DNA of 64,000 nt from Lachnospiraceae bacterium (GCA_009774245.1 VSNM01000012.1:1-64000); one strand, 5' to 3'. Shown: positions 1-9,061, counted from the first letter of the stretch. Notes: generated by a model not told the origin, from the sequence alone. Made by a program: numbers and translations.

Positions 1-2
1 CA

Positions 3-1052
3 CTGGGAAATTATGCGTATGTGGAGGATGCACAGGACAGGGAGCTGAACAGTTTTTCGATTGAGCGTGACCAGAAATATATCATTCCATTTGCGAAGGC
101 GGCGCTGGAAAAAAATGGGGAAATCCAGTTTCTGGCATCCCCGTGGAGCCCGCCGGCATTTATGAAGACCAATGGGGAGATGAACCACGGCGGAAAGCTG
201 AAACAGGAGTATTACCAGATGTGGGCGGATATGGTCGCGCGTTATGTGAGCGCCTACCGTGATGCGGGAATTGCGATACAGCGCCTTACGGTACAGAATG
301 AACCGGCAGCTGTCCAGACATGGGATTCCTGCATCTTTTCCGGCGCGGAGGAGGCGGAGTTTGCCTGCCGGTATCTTAGGCCGGCATTGGACAGGGCGCA
401 ACATAAAGATGTGAAAATCAATGTATGGGATCATAACAAGGAGAAGATTCTGGAGCGGGCGACGGAGAGCTTTGGCGTGGAGGGCGCGCAGGAGGCGATC
501 GACGGTATCGCATTCCACTGGTATACGGGAGAACATTTTGACGCCCTGGCGGAAGTGCGCAGGCAGTATCCTGACAAGGAGCTGATCTTTACAGAGGGCT
601 GTGTGGAGTACTCGCGGATTGCTGCGAACGACCAGGTGCGGCATGCGGAGATGTACGCGCATGATATCATCGGGGATTTCAATGCGGGCATGAACGGATT
701 CACCGACTGGAACCTGATACTGGATAAGCAGGGCGGCCCCAATCATGTCGGAAACTACTGTGACGCGCCGATAATGTGCGACGTGGACGCCGACACGATA
801 GATGTGAAGCTTTCGTATTATTACATCGGTCATTTCAGCCGCTTTATCCACCCCGGCGCGAGGCGGATTCTCGTCTCAAAGTACTCGCCCGACATCGAGG
901 CGACGGCATTTCAGAACGTGGACGGCGGCAAGGTGCTGGTACTGCTCAACCGCTCGGAACAAGACGTGGACTTTGTGCTCAGCTCAGACGGGAAAAACAG
1001 CGGTAAGATGAAGCTCGGAAAGCATTCCATCATGACGTGCTGCTGGGAGTAG
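3..1052 (+). CDS. GH30-family glycosidase, 5' end outside the window
   Basis: C-terminal 349 residues of a retaining glycosidase that resembles glycoside hydrolase family 30 (glucosylceramidase / beta-1,6-glucanase type). The reading frame is open to the window edge (LGNYAYVED precedes the first GTG), so the real start lies upstream. Visible marks are the substrate-pocket run LASPWSPPAFMKTNG, the probable acid/base Glu in TVQNEP (near nt 300) and the probable nucleophile Glu in IFTEGC (near nt 592), in the order expected for the family. The C-terminal 60 residues form the beta-sandwich part with LLNRSEQDVDF. No signal peptide can be judged because the N-terminus is missing. It probably acts on beta-glucosidic or beta-xylosidic bonds; the exact substrate cannot be told. 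A terminator follows directly. Confidence 0.88.
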   Translation: MGNYAYVEDAQDRELNSFSIERDQKYIIPFAKAALEKNGEIQFLASPWSPPAFMKTNGEMNHGGKLKQEYYQMWADMVARYVSAYRDAGIAIQRLTVQNEPAAVQTWDSCIFSGAEEAEFACRYLRPALDRAQHKDVKINVWDHNKEKILERATESFGVEGAQEAIDGIAFHWYTGEHFDALAEVRRQYPDKELIFTEGCVEYSRIAANDQVRHAEMYAHDIIGDFNAGMNGFTDWNLILDKQGGPNHVGNYCDAPIMCDVDADTIDVKLSYYYIGHFSRFIHPGARRILVSKYSPDIEATAFQNVDGGKVLVLLNRSEQDVDFVLSSDGKNSGKMKLGKHSIMTCCWE

Positions 1053-1096
1053 CAAAATCAAAACAAGTTATCTCGACTGACTCGATTTCACAATAG

Positions 1097-1137
1097 ATCG
1101 CTACAGTTTGGCCTTGCCGGACTGTAGCGATTTTGTT
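1097..1137 (+). terminator. Rho-independent terminator after the GH30 gene
   Basis: Perfect 11-bp stem ATCGCTACAGT / ACTGTAGCGAT (1097-1107 and 1121-1131) with a 13-nt loop, followed by TTTTGTT on the plus strand. It ends the GH30 transcript. On the minus strand there is no U-tract, so it would not serve the pseudogene. Confidence 0.85.
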
Positions 1138-1167
1138 GGAGAAATTCTAAGGAATTGTCTGATCACA

Positions 1168-2063
1168 TTATACAACGGCTTCCACGATTGTTTTGCTTCC
1201 GATCGTGATCGTTTTCAGGCCAACTGCTGCCAGAGACAAACTGGTTTATCTCCTGTTTGGCAAGTTTGCTCATCATATTTGACAGTTCTTCCTCTGACAG
1301 AAAGAGATTGTATAAACGTGTCTCAAATATGCGGTTTGAAACTTTAATATTTGAGCCGTTATTTGTGACATATCCGAACATGTAAGCTAGAGCGTGTTTG
1401 AAAAATCATTCCCATCATCTGCATTATGACGCGTATGCGTCATATTCACCACTTTGCGTGATATTTACACCAAATTCAGGTTACATAAGGCATTGCCCTT
1501 TATGCCTTTGCCTCCTATGCGCCCTTCATTTGGTGCAAATCTCCCACAAATTGTGACGCACATCTGACGGAAAGCATTTTTCAAACACGCTCTAATTCTA
1601 TTGTGTGGTTGTCTTCATTATAGGCAATTTGTTCTCCATGGAGCAACATTGTATACAGCATCTGCTTCATATCAGTATATTCGCTGATATGCTTGATCAG
1701 GCTGTCAAACAGTGTTGTTCTTGTCTTTAGTAGGATTTTGACAGCTTCCCTGACACCGCTTATGGACCAGATTGATTCACTGTCCGCGAGGGCACTCTGA
1801 AGGGACAGGGTTTCGTCCATAATCTTGCAGATCGCGGAGACTAAATAAGGGTATCCGGCAGTATACTGGTATATTTCGTCTGCGACAGGCGGAATCACTA
1901 TTCCAGTCTGATGGTCTGACTCATATTCTGCCAGCATCGTCTCGATCTGTTCCGAAGAAAAATGCATGCAGACATCAAAATCAGCGGCAATATTCCATGG
2001 ACTGTTGTACTGGAGGTCAGAATCCGGGCGTATTTTGGACTTGAAATACCGTGTTGTTATCAT
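1168..2063 (-). pseudogene. Decayed AAA-ATPase/PD-(D/E)XK-like gene with two internal deletions and a MITE
   Basis: Remnant of a paralogue of the intact gene at 15892-17481. Reading on the minus strand: a start at 2063 behind GGAGG gives MITTRYF, matching the MKRRF start of the intact protein. It then jumps to KIRPDSDLQYNSPWNIAA, equivalent to about residue 190 of the intact protein, so Walker A and B are gone. Homology runs on (DEIYQYTAGYPYLVSAICK) to the MITE at 1388-1594, resumes as MFGYVTNNG, and then jumps to a short piece in another frame, KTIVEAVV followed by TAA at 1168-1170, which matches the last residues KTIIEAVV of the intact protein. Thus both ends survive while the ATPase core and nuclease part are deleted. 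A good promoter still stands upstream. Removing the MITE with one TA copy rejoins the frame (IELAYMFGYV). Confidence 0.85.
1388..1594. mobile_element. MITE-like element, family A, copy 1 (207 bp with both TA)
   Basis: Terminal inverted repeats TAGAGCGTGTTTGAAAAAT at 1388-1406 and its complement ending at 1594, bounded by TA on each side, as expected for IS630/Tc1-type target duplication. No coding capacity. It is a reversed and longer copy of the element at 21502-21665; the two share most of their length, with extra palindromic stretches in this copy. It sits inside the pseudogene, and its removal with one TA restores that gene's frame. Confidence 0.9.
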
Positions 2064-2130
2064 ATTGCTTTCCTCCATATTCAGATCGGTATACTGGCAG
2101 TCGAAAAGACTGACCACTCAGTATAATACG

Positions 2131-2159
2131 ATTATACCGTCGCAGATTTTGATCGTCAA
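2131..2159 (-). promoter_or_regulatory. Sigma-A-type promoter facing the pseudogene
   Basis: On the minus strand TTGACG (2154-2159), 17 nt, TATAAT (2131-2136). Close to consensus, and placed about 70 nt before the pseudogene start at 2063. It diverges from the plus-strand promoter at 2177-2205. Confidence 0.7.
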
Positions 2160-2176
2160 GATTGTATTCATTTACA

Positions 2177-2205
2177 TTGCTATTTTGGGGAAAGTCCTGT
2201 ATAAT
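2177..2205 (+). promoter_or_regulatory. Sigma-A-type promoter of the 2.2-15.9 kb operon
   Basis: TTGCTA (2177-2182), 17 nt, TATAAT (2200-2205), about 45 nt before the start of the first gene of the operon. Confidence 0.7.
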
Positions 2206-2249
2206 GTTTTCGGGATACAGCAAATATTTTACAGAGAGCGGAGATGGAT

Positions 2250-4241
2250 ATGAAGAAAAAGGGGAAAAAAAGGAATTTGTTTTGGGCGGCTTTGGTTTTG
2301 GGCGTACTGTTCTGCACGATGCTTTTGGATGGGACAGGCATTGCGGCGGAAGATACCAGCCAGAGCGGCAGTGCGGCATTTGATATAGATGCGCAGCTGC
2401 TGTCATCGGATGATGCGACGTACGATATTCAGCTGACGCTGCGCAATCGGGGAGAGAACTGGGAAGGAACGGTGCGTGTGCAGATGGACAGCGCCTATGA
2501 TTCCCGCAGCTGTGCTTATGACACTGTGCTTTCCCTGCCGCAGGACAGTACGAAGCAGTTTGTGGTCAGGATACCGTTTGGCAGTATCGACGATCAGGAC
2601 GATCCGTTGAAGGTGTCTCTACTGGATAAGAAAGGAAACGTGCTCGCGGAGAAAAGCTACAAACGCTTTTTGCTTGATGGTGCGGATGCGCTTTCCATGG
2701 GAATCCTGAGTGATTCGTATCAGTCGCTTACATATTTGGATATGGGGGGTGAAGGTGTCTATTATGGAGGGATTGAGTTTCCGATTAATCTAGTAGAGCT
2801 GACGCAGGACAACCTGGCGGGCTCTCTGGACTTTTTGAAATTTCTGGTCATAGATGATTATAATACCGGCATTCTGACAGATCAGGATTCCGACCGAATC
2901 AGACAGTGGGTGAGCGATGGAGGGATGCTGATCGTCGGCACCGGAGCGCGCGCGGAGGATACGCTCTCCGGGCTGGACTTTCTGGACATAGAGTGCATTC
3001 GGGTAAATGAACCCGGAGAAAGTATTTATGGCGGGGATTACGGTGCGGGTTTAGAACAGCTTTCGCTGGCGGATTTGAAGGATATGACGGGCAGGTTTTA
3101 TACGGCGGACTCAGAGAGCCTTATCATGGTATCCTCATGGAATGATGGAGCGGTGGAGATCGTGCCGTATGCGCTGTCCGATCTGGGGCGGGCGGCTCAG
3201 TTCATTGAGGAATGCGAGAGCTATGTGTGGGAGCTTCTGCAGAATGCGAATTATTATGTGAGCAGTTCGCAGATGTACGCAAATCAATATTACGACAATG
3301 CTAGTTATATTATCGGCAGTATTTTTGAGAGTTTTGGAAATGGCGGCGACCGGCTGAGTTTTGGCTGGCTGAAACTGATCGTGGTCGTGTACGTGATTGT
3401 CGCCGGTCCTGTCCTTTATCTGGTACTGCGCGCTGTGAAAAAGCGGGACTGGTACTGGGGAGCGGTGCCTGTCACAGTGCTTGTGGGAATCCTTCTGGTG
3501 TATTTTGCCGGAAGTGGATTTGAGGTTGTAAATACCAGGGTGTACTCCGTGACAGTCGAAAATCTTTCCGGCGGCGCAGTGAATCCTTCTGGCAGGGACA
3601 ATGTGACGTATATGCACTGTTATGATGCAGGCCACAAGGAATGGGGATTGCAGCTGGCAGACCGGTATGATTATGCGGGGCCGTTTCTGGGCAGATATTA
3701 TTATGGAAACGCAGATGGCTCGTATCGTTATCATGTTCGCGGAGAAGGGGACCGGATTGCCGTGGGATTGAATCCGGATAGCGCCTTTGAGGATGGTTAT
3801 TTTCTGGCTGGAACCTCTCAGAATATGGAAGATGGCAGTATTTCGAGTGATCTGGCATCCTCTGTGAAGTGGGGGATTGCGGGGACAGTGACAAACGGGA
3901 CAAGTCGGGACTTCAGGTATTTTGCGGTGATTGCCGATGATGAACTATATATTTATGACAGGCTTCCTGCCGGACAGACCTGCACGCTGGGAGAACCTGT
4001 CTACTCATCGTGGGGTGGGGGAAATGATTCGGCCCTGAGTGCAGCACAGGAGTATGTGCGCTATGAGAGAGACAAGGAACATGATATGATCGCAGCGCTG
4101 GGGACAGGTATTTCCGAGATGTATATCAGGGAGAATTATTCCGGAGAGACAATGGTTATTGGTATTGTGGAAGATTGGTACAAGACGATGGAAGATAACT
4201 GCAGTGAGACGGCATACGGCTGTCTGTACGCTGTTCAGTGA
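2250..4241 (+). CDS. Secretory-signal membrane protein heading an ABC/MoxR operon
   Basis: 663-residue membrane protein of unknown function. The ATG at 2250 is preferred over the one at 2244 because GCGGAG then lies at a proper distance. N-terminal signal or anchor helix (about residues 8-28, ending GTGIAAED), a large outside region to about residue 370 with beta-rich stretches and a Rossmann-like piece around VIDDYNTGILT and GGMLIVGTG, then two TM helices near 376-399 and 402-424, and a C-terminal outside domain. The layout resembles DUF4350-like or glutamine-amidotransferase-fold membrane proteins that accompany ABC exporters in MoxR/vWA operons, but no family is certain. It probably forms a complex with the ABC ATPase and permease encoded next. 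Confidence 0.75.
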   Translation: MKKKGKKRNLFWAALVLGVLFCTMLLDGTGIAAEDTSQSGSAAFDIDAQLLSSDDATYDIQLTLRNRGENWEGTVRVQMDSAYDSRSCAYDTVLSLPQDSTKQFVVRIPFGSIDDQDDPLKVSLLDKKGNVLAEKSYKRFLLDGADALSMGILSDSYQSLTYLDMGGEGVYYGGIEFPINLVELTQDNLAGSLDFLKFLVIDDYNTGILTDQDSDRIRQWVSDGGMLIVGTGARAEDTLSGLDFLDIECIRVNEPGESIYGGDYGAGLEQLSLADLKDMTGRFYTADSESLIMVSSWNDGAVEIVPYALSDLGRAAQFIEECESYVWELLQNANYYVSSSQMYANQYYDNASYIIGSIFESFGNGGDRLSFGWLKLIVVVYVIVAGPVLYLVLRAVKKRDWYWGAVPVTVLVGILLVYFAGSGFEVVNTRVYSVTVENLSGGAVNPSGRDNVTYMHCYDAGHKEWGLQLADRYDYAGPFLGRYYYGNADGSYRYHVRGEGDRIAVGLNPDSAFEDGYFLAGTSQNMEDGSISSDLASSVKWGIAGTVTNGTSRDFRYFAVIADDELYIYDRLPAGQTCTLGEPVYSSWGGGNDSALSAAQEYVRYERDKEHDMIAALGTGISEMYIRENYSGETMVIGIVEDWYKTMEDNCSETAYGCLYAVQ

Positions 4242-4254
4242 GGGGAGGGGTTCT

Positions 4255-5181
4255 ATGCTGACAATCTATGATTTGACGAAAAAATATGGTTCGTTTACAG
4301 CGGTCAATCATCTCTCCCTGCACATTCCGGAGGGAGATCTGTTCGGATTCGTAGGACCAAACGGCGCGGGTAAGACCACGACGATCCGCATTGTCTGCGG
4401 TCTGCTCAAGGCAAGCGGCGGCTCTGTGCGGATTGGGAATACCAACGCGCGGATGGGCAGTAAGGAGATGAAGCGGCTGATTGGTTATGTGCCAGACTTT
4501 TTTGGCGTGTATGACAATTTAAAAGTACATGAATATATGGATTTTTATGGTTCCATGTATGGGATGCAGTTGCGCGATATCGCGAAGCTGTCAGATGACC
4601 TGTTGGAACTTGTAAATCTTTCCGATAAGAAAGATTTTTACGTGGACACGCTCTCGCGCGGTATGAAGCAGCGTCTTTGTGTAGCCAGGGCGCTGCTTCA
4701 CAATCCAAAGCTGCTGATATTGGATGAGCCGAGCTCCGGTCTGGACCCGAGGGCGCGGGTGGAGATGAAGGAGCTCTTAAAGAATCTGCATTCCATGGGA
4801 AAGACGATTGTGATCAGTTCCCATATTCTCTCCGAGCTCTCTGAGATGTGTACGAGTATTGGAATCATGAACCGTGGACAGTTGATCATGGCGGGGCGTA
4901 TCGAGGATATCATGCAGCAGGTTTCCGGCGGAAGGCGGCTCCATATCCAGATCGCATCCGGTATGGACACTGCGGTGCGGCTTCTGATGGAGCAGGCGGG
5001 CGTGGTGGTGGAATCCGTCAGGGAAAATGAAATGATTATCACAAACAATGGCACAGACGAGCAGACGAGCGCCCTGATCGGGCAGCTGATTCAAAATCAG
5101 GTGGTGTTGACCGGATTTTACAGGGAGGAAGGCAGTCTGGAATCATTGTTTATGCAGTTGACAGGAGGTGGAGCACAGTGA
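4255..5181 (+). CDS. ABC transporter ATP-binding protein
   Basis: 308-residue ABC-2-type ATPase. Start ATG 4255 follows GAGGGGAGGGG. Walker A GPNGAGKTT, signature LSRGMKQRL, Walker B LLILDEPSSGLDPR and the switch histidine in SSHILSE are all intact, so it should hydrolyse ATP. After about residue 220 there is a typical C-terminal extension with a mixed alpha/beta end. It overlaps the permease start by 4 nt, and the pair probably makes an exporter or an envelope-assembly ABC module together with the membrane protein before it. The substrate cannot be told. Confidence 0.93.
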   Translation: MLTIYDLTKKYGSFTAVNHLSLHIPEGDLFGFVGPNGAGKTTTIRIVCGLLKASGGSVRIGNTNARMGSKEMKRLIGYVPDFFGVYDNLKVHEYMDFYGSMYGMQLRDIAKLSDDLLELVNLSDKKDFYVDTLSRGMKQRLCVARALLHNPKLLILDEPSSGLDPRARVEMKELLKNLHSMGKTIVISSHILSELSEMCTSIGIMNRGQLIMAGRIEDIMQQVSGGRRLHIQIASGMDTAVRLLMEQAGVVVESVRENEMIITNNGTDEQTSALIGQLIQNQVVLTGFYREEGSLESLFMQLTGGGAQ

Positions 5182-6098
5182 AAATGCGGTGGAATCCGAT
5201 CGTGAAGAAGGATTTGCAGGTGACAGCGCGCAGTATGCGTCTGAGCTGGGGGCTGTTTGCCTATGATGTGATTCTGGTGCTGGCCTTTCTGCTGGCATTG
5301 GCAGTGATTCAGGGGCAGGTCAACAGTTATTACAATACAAGAAATATTTACAGTTATCTGATCTATCTGTTTCCGGTGCTTGCGGTTGCACAGGTGTGTA
5401 TCGTGGCGCTGATCGCGCCGATTATCACGGCGTCCTCCATCTCGGGGGAGAAGGAGCGGCAGACTTTTGATATTATGCTGACAACCTGCATGTCGCCATT
5501 CTCGATCGTGCTGGGAAAAGTGGTGTCCGCGGTGATGCGCATTCTCTTCTTTGTGGTGGCGGGAATGCCGATTATGGCGCTCTCATTTGTGGTGGGTGGT
5601 CTTGCGTGGTCAAGCCTGCTCTACTTTGTACTCGCGATTATCCTGCTGTCAGTGTTCTCGGGCAGTATCGGTATTTTCTGTTCGTCGCTCTGCCGCAAAT
5701 CCATATCGGCTGTGGTGTTGTCGTTTGTGATTTATTTTGTGTTTTATATTTTGACATTTGTCCCCATGATTTTGAGTTTTGTGTGGACGGATGGAGACAG
5801 CGCGGGGGAATCCATGCTGGTTCTGATGCTGAATCCGGGCGTGTTTTTCGAGGAGTTCTTCATGCAGATCATGACGGGAGAATCTTTGTTTGGAGCAGCG
5901 GGTTCTAATTTTAGCAGGGGTGATGTCGGCTTACTGACATACTATCTGTCGCAGGGAAAGGTCTGGATGTTTTTGTCGGCGGCGTGCATTCTGGTGTTGT
6001 CATTTTTGTTTATGATTGTGGCGGCGTGGAGAGTGAATCCGATGAATGCCTCGGGCAGTAGAAAGAATGGGAAGAAAGGTAAGAAGGTAAGTAGATAA
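5178..6098 (+). CDS. ABC-2-type permease
   Basis: 306-residue integral membrane protein with about six TM helices. Start GTG 5178 overlaps the ATPase stop and has AGGAGGTGG 6 nt upstream; the ATG six bases later is too far from it. The motif SGEKERQTFDIMLTTCMSP after the second helix is the usual cytoplasmic coupling segment of ABC-2 permeases. The C-terminus is Lys/Arg-rich (KNGKKGKKVSR). Partner of the ATPase at 4255-5181. Confidence 0.9.
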   Translation: MKMRWNPIVKKDLQVTARSMRLSWGLFAYDVILVLAFLLALAVIQGQVNSYYNTRNIYSYLIYLFPVLAVAQVCIVALIAPIITASSISGEKERQTFDIMLTTCMSPFSIVLGKVVSAVMRILFFVVAGMPIMALSFVVGGLAWSSLLYFVLAIILLSVFSGSIGIFCSSLCRKSISAVVLSFVIYFVFYILTFVPMILSFVWTDGDSAGESMLVLMLNPGVFFEEFFMQIMTGESLFGAAGSNFSRGDVGLLTYYLSQGKVWMFLSAACILVLSFLFMIVAAWRVNPMNASGSRKNGKKGKKVSR

Positions 6099-6119
6099 AG
6101 GCTGTCATGGAGGTGTGGT

Positions 6120-7484
6120 ATGGGGCAGAGTGAGTTTGTGAGAGTGATACAGAGCTGTCGGCGAAGATTAAATATGGCGGGGCTTTTGAAAAAGCTGGTG
6201 ACAGCGCTGACCATCGGTGCGGCCGCGGGAATCCTTTTTCTGGCGGTGGCATTTGTGAGGCCGTTTTACTATGCCGGACTATATGCTGGTCTGGCGCTGG
6301 CTCTCGCGCTTGCCGCGGCGCTTGCTGCAGCATATACAGGGCGGACGAGCATGGAGCAGACTGCGCTTGTGATGGACAGTTTTGGGTTTGACGAGCGGAT
6401 TGTCACAGCCTATGAAAATCTGGACAAAGAGGGTTCATTGGTTGCACTTCAGCGCACGGATGCCATGAGGCAGCTGCAGGCACAGCGGGATAATATCCAG
6501 ATAAGGCTGCTTCCTCCGTGGAAAAAAACAGGTACTCTCGCGGGACTGCTTATGGTTCTGATTGTTCTTGCGCTGCTGCCGTCAGAAATGAAAGACCGTG
6601 CGCGGGAGCTGCACAGTGTTAAGGAGGAGGCAGAGGAGAAAACGGAAGAAATCGAGGAGCTTGTGGATGCATTGGAGCAGCTAGCGCAGCAGGAAGAGCT
6701 CACGCCGGAACAGCAGGCGGCGCTGCAGGAGATGGTCGAGAGCCTGCAGGCTTCCCAGTCAGAGCTTCAGCAGGTGTCCTCCAATGAGGCGCTGCGGGCG
6801 GCTGCTGAAAAGCTTAATTACAGATATGAGGGTATGAGCAGTCAGCTCGCGGGGCTTGCGCAGAGTCTGCAGAATGGGGCGGCGGTGTCGTCTGTCACTG
6901 CGGAGTCCATGCAGGCATTGTCGCAGAAAATGCAGGGAATGAGTGGGGCGCAGCTTGCTAAGGGAAATGCCGGCCAGAATGGTAGTAGTGGTCAGAATGA
7001 CGGCTCTGGGCAAAGCGGACAAAACGGTCAGAATGGACAATCAGGCAATCATGGCAGTAATGGACAAAATGGACAGAGCGGGCAGAATGGCAGCGGTGGA
7101 CAAAACGGACAGGGTGGCAATAACGGCCAGAATGGTAATAGCGGGAATGGTGATGGAAGCGGACAATCAGGCAATAACGGCGGTTCCGGGCAGGACGGTA
7201 ATTCCGGCAGCGGCAGGGGAACCGGCACCAGCAGCACGCCGCATGATTATGTGAGCATTCCAAACGATATCGCTGACAGTGGCAACCTTACAGGTAACGC
7301 GGTTGACCACGACGCCTCCGAGTATTTTCGCGGTCAGAACGGTCTGAGCTGGGAGGGGACGCACATGTCCCACGAGGCAGTGATCGGCAGCTATGAGCAG
7401 AATGCTTATGAGGGAATCGCGGCCGGCAAGTACCCCAGCGGTATGGAGGAGATTATCAAGGAGTATTTTTCGAATTTTAATTAG
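6120..7484 (+). CDS. Membrane coiled-coil protein with a Gly/Asn/Gln/Ser repeat tract
   Basis: 454 residues. Start ATG 6120 behind GGAGGTGTGGT. Two adjacent TM helices (about 22-45 and 49-72), a third near 136-156, then a Glu/Gln-rich coiled coil (about 157-285), a low-complexity tract of GQNG/GQSG-type units (about 282-368) and a conserved-looking tail containing YFRGQNGLSWEGTH. In MoxR/DUF58/vWA operons a long membrane protein of this sort (DUF4175-like in Proteobacteria) often sits here; that link is analogy, not shown. The tract probably acts as a flexible linker, placing the tail away from the membrane. Encoded between the ABC genes and MoxR. Confidence 0.75.
   Translation: MGQSEFVRVIQSCRRRLNMAGLLKKLVTALTIGAAAGILFLAVAFVRPFYYAGLYAGLALALALAAALAAAYTGRTSMEQTALVMDSFGFDERIVTAYENLDKEGSLVALQRTDAMRQLQAQRDNIQIRLLPPWKKTGTLAGLLMVLIVLALLPSEMKDRARELHSVKEEAEEKTEEIEELVDALEQLAQQEELTPEQQAALQEMVESLQASQSELQQVSSNEALRAAAEKLNYRYEGMSSQLAGLAQSLQNGAAVSSVTAESMQALSQKMQGMSGAQLAKGNAGQNGSSGQNDGSGQSGQNGQNGQSGNHGSNGQNGQSGQNGSGGQNGQGGNNGQNGNSGNGDGSGQSGNNGGSGQDGNSGSGRGTGTSSTPHDYVSIPNDIADSGNLTGNAVDHDASEYFRGQNGLSWEGTHMSHEAVIGSYEQNAYEGIAAGKYPSGMEEIIKEYFSNFN
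6965..7220 (+). repeat. Coding low-complexity tract, GQNG/GQSG units
   Basis: Imperfect tandem units of 9-15 nt such as CAGAATGGC and GGACAAAACGG encode Gly, Gln, Asn and Ser only. The frame is kept throughout. Likely to change length between strains by slippage. Confidence 0.85.
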
Positions 7485-7490
7485 GGGGAA

Positions 7491-7997
7491 ATGATGGAGT
7501 ATCAGGTATCTGAGGTAGAGAAGATCATTTTTTTGAGCAAACAAAATATTCCTTGGAATGATGTTGAACAATATTTGAAACAATACATTGGGCAAACGTT
7601 TATTGTGCGGGAATATCAGGATTCCATAAGTATTGCCAGTGATTTTCCGGATGAGTATACAGAATCGAAATATACAAAACGGCTGCGCGGAGCCTTGGCA
7701 AAAGTGAAAGCGAATGCAGCGCAGATTATAGATTTGCTGATTGAAAATGCAGTGAACAGGCGTTGGGTTGAGAATAAAAATGATAAGCATAAAAACAACG
7801 CGTCAGAGGGATGGTTTCGATACGATACATATTTTAGTATTCCGGTAAAAGGAAGCGAGGAAAAGGTGGAACGAACGAATCAATACAAAGCAACTCTTGT
7901 AGTGAGGAAAACCGTTAGAGGATTGTTTCTGTATGATGTTCTGGATATAAAAAAAGAAGCGAGTACGCCGCGTGAGTCTCAAAAGACTGTACGGTAA
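7491..7997 (+). CDS. Small protein resembling MuF-C/barnase-EndoU-like polyvalent domain
   Basis: 168 residues, lying between the coiled-coil membrane protein and MoxR. It is AT-richer and uses more AAA/ATT codons than its neighbours, which suggests later insertion. The second half (GWFRYDTYFSIPVKG, then ATLVVRKTVRGLFLYDVLDIKKEAS) resembles the C-terminal domain annotated as phage barnase-EndoU-ColicinE5/D-RelE-like nuclease or MuF-C in phage head and polyvalent proteins, here free-standing. No catalytic residue can be assigned from sequence alone. It could equally be a small DNA- or RNA-processing remnant of an integrated element. Start ATG 7491 behind GGGGGAA. No signal peptide or TM helix. 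About 90 AT-rich bases separate it from MoxR, perhaps holding a second promoter. Confidence 0.7.
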   Translation: MMEYQVSEVEKIIFLSKQNIPWNDVEQYLKQYIGQTFIVREYQDSISIASDFPDEYTESKYTKRLRGALAKVKANAAQIIDLLIENAVNRRWVENKNDKHKNNASEGWFRYDTYFSIPVKGSEEKVERTNQYKATLVVRKTVRGLFLYDVLDIKKEASTPRESQKTVR

Positions 7998-8089
7998 AAA
8001 ACCGCTCCTTTAAAATTATATTATTCGATTTATGTATTTTTGTCAAGGAAAAAATGTAAATTCTAATTAGTTTATGGAGGATTGCAGAT

Positions 8090-9061
8090 ATGAGTGAATG
8101 GGTGAACGGCGGACTGCAGGACCCGGCGTACATGGCGCAGCGGATTGCTGCCTGCGAGCAGGAGATTCAGAAGGGCATTATCGGACAGCGGGAGATCATC
8201 CGTCAGGTTATGCTCGCCATGCTGACAGGGGGCAATGTGCTGCTGGAAGGGATGCCGGGACTGGGCAAGACGAGGCTGGTCAGCACGATCGGCAAGGTTT
8301 TTGACCTGTCGTTCAAGCGGATTCAGTTTACGCCGGATTTGATGCCGAGCGATGTGACAGGGACGAATATTATTATAAAGAATGATCAGGGCAGCGCGTT
8401 TTCTTTCGAGCGCGGGCCGATCTTTGCCAATCTGATTCTGGCGGACGAGATCAACCGCGCTACGCCGAAAACGCAGTCGGCGCTGCTGGAGGCGATGCAG
8501 GAGCATACCGTAACCGTGGGAAATGACAGTCACGCCCTCGAGGAGCCCTTTTTCGTGTTGGCCACGCAAAATCCTATCGAAAATGAAGGCACTTATCCGC
8601 TGCCGGAAGCACAGTTGGATCGCTTTATGTTCAAAATTCTGGTCCGCTTTCCGGGCAGGGAGGAGCTCAAGGGGATTGTCGCCCTGACAGAGGGAATGGA
8701 AGAGCCTGCGATCACAAAGCAGATGGACAGCAGAGGACTGATGGCGGCGAGAGCTCTTGTAAATCAGATTCCCATTGCCGACGCGGTGATGGATTATCTG
8801 CTGGATATCGTCATGGATACACATGCCGGAAATCCTTACATCAGGGAGGGGGCAAGTCCCAGGGCTGCGCAGGCGCTGATTCGCGCGTCAAGGGCGAAGG
8901 CTTTCCTGGAGGGACGTTTTAATGTCTCATTTCAGGATGTGAAGGAGACGGCCTTTCCTGTGCTCAGGCATCGCATTATCCTGAGCTTTGACGCTGTCAG
9001 CGAGGGAATCAGCGAGGATGATGTCATCGAGAAGATTCTGGAGGAGAATACAAAAGTATGA
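8090..9061 (+). CDS. MoxR-family AAA ATPase
   Basis: 323-residue MoxR/RavA-type AAA+ ATPase. Start ATG 8090 with TGGAGG 9 nt upstream. Walker A GMPGLGKTR, Walker B ILADEINRA, sensor 1 LATQNPIENEGTYPLPEAQ (the MoxR hallmark) and the C-terminal lid domain are complete. It probably acts as a chaperone for the vWA proteins encoded after it. The stop overlaps the DUF58 start by ATGA, so the two are translationally coupled. Confidence 0.95.
   Translation: MSEWVNGGLQDPAYMAQRIAACEQEIQKGIIGQREIIRQVMLAMLTGGNVLLEGMPGLGKTRLVSTIGKVFDLSFKRIQFTPDLMPSDVTGTNIIIKNDQGSAFSFERGPIFANLILADEINRATPKTQSALLEAMQEHTVTVGNDSHALEEPFFVLATQNPIENEGTYPLPEAQLDRFMFKILVRFPGREELKGIVALTEGMEEPAITKQMDSRGLMAARALVNQIPIADAVMDYLLDIVMDTHAGNPYIREGASPRAAQALIRASRAKAFLEGRFNVSFQDVKETAFPVLRHRIILSFDAVSEGISEDDVIEKILEENTKV

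Noticed and set aside
1108..1347. 79-codon plus-strand frame
   Set aside because: Runs over the terminator and antisense to the pseudogene; no ribosome site.
6965..7220. CRISPR-like or minisatellite array
   Set aside because: Units vary in length, keep the coding frame and have no spacers.
7049..7237. Minus-strand frame coding a Pro/Cys/Leu-rich peptide
   Set aside because: Shadow of the Gly/Asn/Gln repeat tract on the other strand.
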